From NCBI RefSeq assembly GCF_046254905.1, contig NZ_CP158016.1, positions 1,736,001 through 1,800,000 of the forward strand: a stretch of DNA of 64,000 bases, read 5' to 3'. Positions 59,293-64,000 of this stretch are shown here, in pieces. Both the position numbers and the translations under genes were made by a program. Every line of letters begins with the position of its first letter. Position 1 is the stretch's first letter. Source of the DNA: Pseudaeromonas aegiceratis (GTDB lineage: Bacteria; Pseudomonadota; Gammaproteobacteria; Enterobacterales; Aeromonadaceae). The notes under the pieces were generated by a model. The model did no database searches and was not told the DNA's origin. It was given only the letters and a program-made list of their open reading frames with translations.

Positions 59293-59395
59293 CTGGACAA
59301 TTATGTGAGCTGGATCAACAATAGCCCCGTTGCCTGATGCTGTGCGAGCAAGGGTGACAGGTAGTGCAGGGATTTGCCAACGCATGGAGGTGTTT

Positions 59396-59518
59396 ATGGA
59401 TTGTCATGAACTCAAGGCACTGGCACGTAAGCAATCGCGTCTCGGCAAGGCTGAGCGGCTGTTGCAACGGGCTTTCGGTAGTTGCCATGGGCATTTTCGA
59501 CATGCCTACTTTGACTGA
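59396..59518 (+). CDS. Candidate small protein, 40 residues
   Basis: An open frame of 40 codons with a textbook ribosome site, GGAGG five bases before ATG 59396. The product MDCHELKALARKQSRLGKAE, continuing RLLQRAFGSCHGHFRHAYFD, is basic and contains two Cys and four His, with no hydrophobic segment. A clear intrinsic terminator follows at 59627, so there is a self-contained transcription unit. The unit is preceded by two HexR-like palindromes. I do not recognise a family. It could be a small regulatory or RNA-binding protein, or an sRNA with an incidental frame. Confidence 0.5.
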   Translation: MDCHELKALARKQSRLGKAERLLQRAFGSCHGHFRHAYFD

Positions 59519-59626
59519 GTTTTTTTGTAGTGTTGCGTTCTTCGTTTATTGTGACAGCAATCTGCGCCGTTGGGCTCACCCCGGGCGGTGCGATTCGTCA
59601 GACCTTTTGATGTTTCGTCAGTTTGA

Positions 59627-59649
59627 GGTAGCCAATGGCTACCTTTTTT
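59627..59649 (+). terminator. Intrinsic terminator after the 40-residue ORF
   Basis: AGGTAGCC and GGCTACCT around AAT, then T7 on the plus strand. It lies 108 bases after the small ORF and about 100 bases before the TSUP gene. Confidence 0.88.
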
Positions 59650-59747
59650 TATGCCTAAACAACCGCTTAGCCCTCTCGCTCCGCCGCCACAAACGGAGTA
59701 ATGTGATCCGTCTCACCCGCTTTCCCGCAAAAAATAGGATTTAGTAC

Positions 59748-60509
59748 ATGGAGTTGAGCCTGACCACCCTGGGTCTGTTGTCATTGTGTGGCCTGGCGGC
59801 CGGTTTTCTCGACTCCATCGCCGGCGGCGGTGGCCTGCTGACCCTGCCGGCCCTGCTGGCGGCGGGCCTGCCACCGGCCCAGGCGTTGGGGACCAACAAG
59901 TTGCAGAGCTCCTTCGGCAGCTGTTCCGCCACCTGGTACTTCGCCCGCCGCGGTTACATCGATTTCAAACAGATGCGCCTGGCCATCGCCCTGACCTTCC
60001 TCGGCAGTGCCTGTGGCACCCTGCTGGTACAGCAGCTGGATGCCAGCTTTCTCTCCGGCATCATTCCCTTTTTGCTCATTGCCTTCGCGCTCTATTTCAT
60101 CTTGTCGCCGCGGGTCGGCGATGAGGACAGCCAGCGCCGGTTAGGGCACCTCGGCTTTGCCTTGGGGCTGGCCATGCCCGTCGGTTTCTATGACGGTTTT
60201 TTTGGTCCGGGTACCGGCTCCTTCTTCGCGGTAGGCTTTATCGCCCTGGCGGGCTTTAACATCGCCAAGGCCACGGCCCACAGCAAGCTGCTGAACTTCA
60301 CCTCCAACTTGGCGGCCCTGATCTTCTTCGCCTTGGGGGGCAAGCTGATCTGGCAGGTGGGACTCTGTATGGCGGTGGGCCAGATGATCGGCGCCCGCTT
60401 GGGCTCGCGGCTGGTGGTGCGGCAAGGCGCCAAGCTGATCCGGCCACTGATTGTGCTGACCTCCTTGGTCATGTCCGGCAAATTGCTCTGGCAATACTGG
60501 GGTGCTTAA
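59748..60509 (+). CDS. yfcA: TSUP-family permease (YfcA-like)
   Basis: A 253-residue inner-membrane protein of the TauE/SafE (TSUP) family. About eight hydrophobic segments are present. The two internal repeats contain GFLDSIAGGGGLLTLPALLAAGLPPAQALGTNKLQ and GFYDGFFGPGTGSFFAVGFIAL with AKATAHSKLLNFTSN, nearly identical to E. coli YfcA. The family transports sulfite, sulfonates or other sulfur anions, but YfcA's substrate is unknown. AGGA precedes ATG 59748. It stands between two small ORFs. Confidence 0.88.
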   Translation: MELSLTTLGLLSLCGLAAGFLDSIAGGGGLLTLPALLAAGLPPAQALGTNKLQSSFGSCSATWYFARRGYIDFKQMRLAIALTFLGSACGTLLVQQLDASFLSGIIPFLLIAFALYFILSPRVGDEDSQRRLGHLGFALGLAMPVGFYDGFFGPGTGSFFAVGFIALAGFNIAKATAHSKLLNFTSNLAALIFFALGGKLIWQVGLCMAVGQMIGARLGSRLVVRQGAKLIRPLIVLTSLVMSGKLLWQYWGA

Positions 60510-60550
60510 GCAAAATTCACGGTTCTGTCATCTTGGCATGCCAAGCTTGC

Positions 60551-60572
60551 CTTGCCTCTTGAGCGAGGCAAG
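60551..60572. repeat. Inverted repeat upstream of small ORF
   Basis: CTTGCCTC and GAGGCAAG (8 bp, perfect) around TTGAGC. It follows yfcA and lies 16 bases before the small ORF's start. There is no T-run, so its role as terminator or control element is open. Confidence 0.55.
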
Positions 60573-60588
60573 CGAACAGGAGCACGCC

Positions 60589-60705
60589 ATGAAACAAAAA
60601 CGACGCCAACTTCGCCATCGCCACCTGTGGTTCAGCCTCTGGCAATACGAAGCCCAAGTTAACGCCGAAACCGTCTCCACCCTCAGCAAGATCAGCAGTC
60701 GCTAA
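60589..60705 (+). CDS. Candidate small protein, 38 residues
   Basis: An open frame of 38 codons with AGGAG seven bases before ATG 60589. The product starts MKQKRRQLRHRHLWFSLWQY and continues with a polar EAQVNAETVSTLSKISSR tail. Strongly basic at the N-terminus, with a central aromatic patch (LWFSLWQY), it might bind RNA, ribosome or membrane. It lies between yfcA and ybjD on the same strand, with a hairpin on each side. I do not recognise a family; the ribosome site and codon pattern favour real translation. Confidence 0.5.
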   Translation: MKQKRRQLRHRHLWFSLWQYEAQVNAETVSTLSKISSR

Positions 60706-60735
60706 TTCCACCCGTTCCTCTGGTGTTCAATCACG

Positions 60736-60771
60736 GCATTTGCCAACATGAAAGAAAAGGTTGGCAAATGC
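60736..60771 (+). promoter_or_regulatory. Perfect 12-bp hairpin abutting the ybjD start codon
   Basis: GCATTTGCCAAC and GTTGGCAAATGC pair without mismatch around the 12-base loop ATGAAAGAAAAG. The downstream arm ends at 60771 and the ybjD start is ATG 60772. The purine-rich candidate ribosome site (GAAAAGG) is in the loop. As DNA it could be an operator; as RNA it could control translation. Confidence 0.65.
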
Positions 60772-62406
60772 ATGTATCTAGAACGCATTGAGATCCGAGG
60801 ATTTCGCGGCATCAACCGCCTCTCCCTCCACCTGGATCAGGTGACCGCCCTGATCGGGGAAAATACCTGGGGTAAAACCAGCCTGATGCGGGCACTCTGG
60901 TGCCTGCTGGGGCAGGACGAGGTGCCTTACCAGTTTGTTCCCGAGGACTTTCATCGCCCGGCCGATCCTGAGCTGGCCGATGTCGTCCACCTGCAGCTCA
61001 TCTTAAGCTTCCGCGAACACAGACCCGAGATGAGTCAGCACTCCCATCGCCTGGCGCGACTGGCCGCCGTCTGGGTCAAGCACAAGGATCAGCTGCACCG
61101 CATTCACTACCGCGCCGCCGCCGATCTGCAGGCCGATGGCAGTGTGTTGTCGGAACATGGCTTTCTCGACAGCAATGGCCAGCCCCTGCCGCTGGACAAC
61201 CCCTTGCATCTTATTCAGCTATTGATGCTGATGAATCCGGTGCTGCGGCTGCGGGATAGTCGGGCCAATCGCGGCAACCAGATGGTGGTGGCTGAGGGTC
61301 AGCAGCGGCTGATGGACCTGGCCAACACCCTGGCAGAGGATCCCCAATCGGTGCCTAGGGCCGAACTAAAACAGGGCTTTGAGTCGGTCTGCCAGTTGAT
61401 CTCTCACTATTTCAGCAGTGTGCCGCCCATTCGCTCTCGACCGCGTAGTCAGCGGGACATAGTGATGCGGCCCGCCTCCTTGCGGGGGCTGGGCAGCCTG
61501 ACGGACCTGGTGCGCTGCCAGGATAATCAGGTGATGCAACTGGCGCTATCCGGCATTGCCGGGGCCATGCTGGCCGCCCGGGGGGACCGGCAGATCGAGG
61601 AGGGTGCCCGGCCCATCCTGATCCTGGAAGACCCGGAAAGCCGCTTGCACCCCACCATGCTGGCTCTGGCCTGGGGGCTGCTGGAGCAACTGCCGGGGCA
61701 GAAAATCCTCACCACCAACTCGGGGGATCTGCTCACCAGCCTGCCCCTGGGGCAGTTGCGCCGTCTGGTTCGCAATCAGGTGGAGACCCGCTGCTATCAG
61801 CTGCATGACGATCACTTCAGTGCCGATGATCTACGACGTATCGCCTTTCACGTGCGCATCAACCGCCCCATGTCCCTGTTTGCCCGCTGCTGGCTGCTGG
61901 TGGAGGGGGAGACGGAGATCTGGCTGCTGGCCGAGCTGGCCAACATCTGTGGCTACAGCCTGCGAGCCGAAGGGGTGCGGATCATCGAATACGCCCAGTG
62001 CGGCTATGCCCCTCTCATCAAGGTGGCCAAGCAGCTGGGGATAGAGTGGCACCTGATGGCCGATGGCGATCAGGCTGGCGAGAAGTACATCACGGGGGCG
62101 CGGGCCTTGCTGCACGGCGACCGGGAGCGTGAGCGGCTCACCGGCCTGCATGAGCGGGACATAGAACACTTCCTGTTTATGAACGGCTTTGAGTCTGTAT
62201 TCCGCCGGGAGGCCAAGATAGGTCCCCGGCAAAGCTGCTCCCCCCACAAGATCATCGACAAGGCCATCCGCCACCGCAGCAAACCCGGGCTGGCGCTGGC
62301 GGTGGTAGAAGAGGCCGAGAACCTGGGACCGGAGAGCATTCCGCCACTGCTGCGACAGATGTTCGCCCGGGTGGTGGCCCTGGCCCGCGGCCAGGGCGAG
62401 TGGTGA
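60772..62406 (+). CDS. ybjD: OLD-family ATPase/TOPRIM nuclease-like protein YbjD
   Basis: A 544-residue protein related to overcoming-lysogenization-defect nucleases. The N-terminal ABC-type ATPase has GENTWGKTS at 29-37 (FRGINRLSLHLDQVTALIGEN), and LILEDPESRLHP is its Walker B and signature region. The C-terminal TOPRIM domain shows LLVEGETEIWLL and LMADGDQAGEKY, the acidic metal-binding residues. It is collinear with E. coli YbjD (552), from LERVEIVGFRGINRLSL to the LLKKMFSRV-like end. ATG 60772 matches YbjD's start; ATG 60748 in the hairpin loop is the alternative. Its stop codon touches that of convergent glgX. Function is probably DNA repair or defence, unproven. Confidence 0.9.
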   Translation: MYLERIEIRGFRGINRLSLHLDQVTALIGENTWGKTSLMRALWCLLGQDEVPYQFVPEDFHRPADPELADVVHLQLILSFREHRPEMSQHSHRLARLAAVWVKHKDQLHRIHYRAAADLQADGSVLSEHGFLDSNGQPLPLDNPLHLIQLLMLMNPVLRLRDSRANRGNQMVVAEGQQRLMDLANTLAEDPQSVPRAELKQGFESVCQLISHYFSSVPPIRSRPRSQRDIVMRPASLRGLGSLTDLVRCQDNQVMQLALSGIAGAMLAARGDRQIEEGARPILILEDPESRLHPTMLALAWGLLEQLPGQKILTTNSGDLLTSLPLGQLRRLVRNQVETRCYQLHDDHFSADDLRRIAFHVRINRPMSLFARCWLLVEGETEIWLLAELANICGYSLRAEGVRIIEYAQCGYAPLIKVAKQLGIEWHLMADGDQAGEKYITGARALLHGDRERERLTGLHERDIEHFLFMNGFESVFRREAKIGPRQSCSPHKIIDKAIRHRSKPGLALAVVEEAENLGPESIPPLLRQMFARVVALARGQGEW

Positions 62407-64000
62407 TCAGGCATCAAACGGCAGTTGGCCGCAGACAAACAGGCACAGGGAGCGTGACGCGGCCCGGTAGCTCTTGGCCTGCAGCGGCAGGGGTTCCCCC
62501 ATGGGGATGATGTCCATGGGACTGGGTTGGGCCGTGTCGATGATCCGCTGCCAATGGCCTTCGATACCCAGGGGCGGCAGGGGCAGATTGAACAGCAAGG
62601 GCTCCCAGTAGGCATTGAAGATGACGTAGATGGCCATCTTCTGCTCCAGTGAGATGGCGGAAAAGGCCAGGGCATGGGAGTGGGCACCCCAGTCTGGAGT
62701 ATGGGCCTGCACCCCATGCCAGGAAAATTCCGCCCGTTGCAGTATCTCGGTCAGGGCCACCGGCAGGGCATCATGCCGGTCGTGGTGGAACAGGAACCGC
62801 CGGTAGCGGATGAGCTCTTGCGTGTAGCGCAACATGTCGAAAGACAGGGGGCCCCACTCCCAGTTCATCCAGCTGATGGGATTGTTCTGGCAATAGGCGT
62901 TGTTGTTGCCCTGCTGACTGCGCAACACCTCGTCCCCCATCAGCAGCATGGGGGTGCCGATGGAGAGCAGGGTGCAGGTGAGCAGATTCTTGCATTGCCG
63001 CAGCCGCAGGCCGTTGAGTGTCGTGTCCTGACTGGGGCCTTCGGCGCCGTGGTTCCAGCTGTGGTTGTCATTCTGCCCATCCCGGTTATGCTCGCCGTTC
63101 ATCCTGTTGTGCTTGTGGTTGTAACTCACCAGATCCCACAGGGTGAAGCCGTCGTGGCAGGTGACGAAGTTGATGCTCTTCTCCGGATCCGCGTGGTTGT
63201 ACTGGTAAATGTCCGGGCTGCCGCTGATGCGGTGGGCAAAATTGCGTACCGTGTCCTCCTCGCCCTTGATGAAGCGCCGCACATCGTCCCGGAACTGGCC
63301 ATTCCATTCCCGCCAGCGCGACCCGGCCAGTGACCCCACTTGATAGAGACCGCCGGCATCCCAGGCCTCGGCGATGAGCTTGCAGTTGGCCAGCACGGGG
63401 TCGGTATCGATGGCCAGCAGGGTCGGGGGATTCACCTGTGGGTTGCCCGCCTCGTCCCGGGAGAGGATAGAGGCCAAATCGAAGCGGAAACCATCCACAT
63501 GCAGGTATTCCCGCCAGTAGCGCAGACTGTCGATGATGAGGCGCTTGGTCACCGGGTGTGAGCCGTTCAGGGTGTTGCCGCAGCCCGAATAGTTGGTGGA
63601 GCGGCGATGTAGGGGGTCGAGAATGTAATAGGCCTCATGGTCGATGCCGCGAAAGCAGATGAGGGGACCATGATCGTCCCCCTCGGCCGTGTGGTTGTAC
63701 ACCACATCCAGGATCACCTCGATATCGGCGCGGTGCAGCGCCTTGACCATGTCCCGAAACTCGTTGATCGCCGCCTTGCGCCCAGTGTGGCAGGCATAAC
63801 CCGTATGGGGGGCAAAGAAGGAGAGGGGGCTGTAGCCCCAGTAGTTGTCCAGGCCATGGGGGGCATCCTGGGGATCGAACTGAAAGACCGGCAACAGCTC
63901 CACCGCGGTGATCCCCAGCGCCTTGAGGTAGGGGATCTTGTCGATGACCCCGGCATAGGTGCCCCGCCTACCAGGGGGGACGCCGGCACTGGGATCCCGG
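62407..64000 (-). CDS. glgX: Glycogen debranching enzyme GlgX, N-terminus outside window
   Basis: A GH13 debranching enzyme that hydrolyses alpha-1,6 branches of phosphorylase-trimmed glycogen. The frame is open to the last bases of the window, so the N-terminal part (CBM48 and start) is missing; 531 codons are present. Family motifs are GTYAGVIDKIPYLKALGI, DVVYNHTAEGDDHGP, VDGFRFDLAS with the nucleophile Asp, LIAEAWD with the acid Glu, and FVTCHDGFTLWDLV. NNAYCQNNPISWMNW is typical of GlgX and bacterial isoamylases. No signal peptide can be judged. Its stop codon directly abuts that of ybjD. Other glg genes may lie beyond the window. Confidence 0.92.
   Translation of the reverse strand, partial: RDPSAGVPPGRRGTYAGVIDKIPYLKALGITAVELLPVFQFDPQDAPHGLDNYWGYSPLSFFAPHTGYACHTGRKAAINEFRDMVKALHRADIEVILDVVYNHTAEGDDHGPLICFRGIDHEAYYILDPLHRRSTNYSGCGNTLNGSHPVTKRLIIDSLRYWREYLHVDGFRFDLASILSRDEAGNPQVNPPTLLAIDTDPVLANCKLIAEAWDAGGLYQVGSLAGSRWREWNGQFRDDVRRFIKGEEDTVRNFAHRISGSPDIYQYNHADPEKSINFVTCHDGFTLWDLVSYNHKHNRMNGEHNRDGQNDNHSWNHGAEGPSQDTTLNGLRLRQCKNLLTCTLLSIGTPMLLMGDEVLRSQQGNNNAYCQNNPISWMNWEWGPLSFDMLRYTQELIRYRRFLFHHDRHDALPVALTEILQRAEFSWHGVQAHTPDWGAHSHALAFSAISLEQKMAIYVIFNAYWEPLLFNLPLPPLGIEGHWQRIIDTAQPSPMDIIPMGEPLPLQAKSYRAASRSLCLFVCGQLPFDA

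Larger units (their letters stand above)
59047..59395. other. AT-rich intergenic region upstream of a small ORF
   Basis: About 350 bases between the divergent ycbZ and the small ORF at 59396. It is richer in A and T than the rest and holds two similar palindromes described separately. No coding frame or RNA gene was recognised in it. Confidence 0.6.

Overview
The window is core chromosome from a GC-rich gammaproteobacterium. No insertion sequence, prophage, CRISPR array or rRNA operon was seen. Gene order and protein sequence are close to the enterobacterial pattern: pepN, pyrD, zapC, rlmL, uup, rmf, fabA and ycbZ run in the Escherichia coli order, with a DUF2835 gene, an initiator tRNA gene and a DUF3466 gene inserted. 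prc, proQ, msrC and sdsR are neighbours, and asnB lies beside nagD. High GC, a short ProQ, DUF3466/GlyGly-CTERM, DUF3157-like and DUF2750 proteins point to the Aeromonadales side of the class (Aeromonas, Oceanimonas or Zobellella type). The taxonomic placement is inference.

Layout. 1-3908: translationally coupled corrinoid salvage operon cobS-cobU-cobC-cobQ-cobA, followed by yceH, a DUF1189 membrane protein, a FimV-like LysM protein and rplY. 6438-13273 (minus): gloC, an SGNH hydrolase, the selenium pair selD-mnmH, rlmI, and the NAD salvage pair pncB-pncA. 13359-17979 (minus): DUF2750, an ion-transporter-superfamily carrier, a DUF2057 protein and dinG. 18295-24436: a major porin, asnB, nagD, an adenine-deaminase-like gene and an lpxM-like acyltransferase. 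24616-35689: a double-domain beta-amylase-family protein, a solitary HigA-like regulator, DUF3157-like, arfA, a CowN-like gene, rhlE, a MATE transporter, a YgjP-like metallopeptidase, a PphA-like phosphatase and a PAS-PAS-GGDEF cyclase. 35770-45083: a second DEAD-box helicase, aroG, purT, azoR, a DeoR-family regulator, an SdsR sRNA, msrC, proQ and prc. 45259-59046: pepN to ycbZ with the initiator tRNA. 59047-64000: an intergenic region with two HexR-like palindromes, two small ORFs, a yfcA-type transporter, ybjD and the 3' part of glgX.

Most genes are housekeeping. The most noteworthy observations are these: (1) an 896-residue protein made of two beta-amylase-like halves, the N-terminal one degenerate in its substrate loops but keeping both candidate catalytic glutamates; (2) an SdsR (RyeB) sRNA with its sigma-S-type -10 element upstream of msrC-proQ-prc; (3) an arfA gene whose stop codon lies inside a long hairpin, as expected for the tmRNA-ArfA backup circuit; (4) a perfect 12-bp hairpin abutting the ybjD start codon; (5) candidate FabR, PurR and HexR operators; (6) two unannotated-looking small ORFs with good ribosome binding sites; and (7) a CowN-like gene in a region with no nitrogenase genes.
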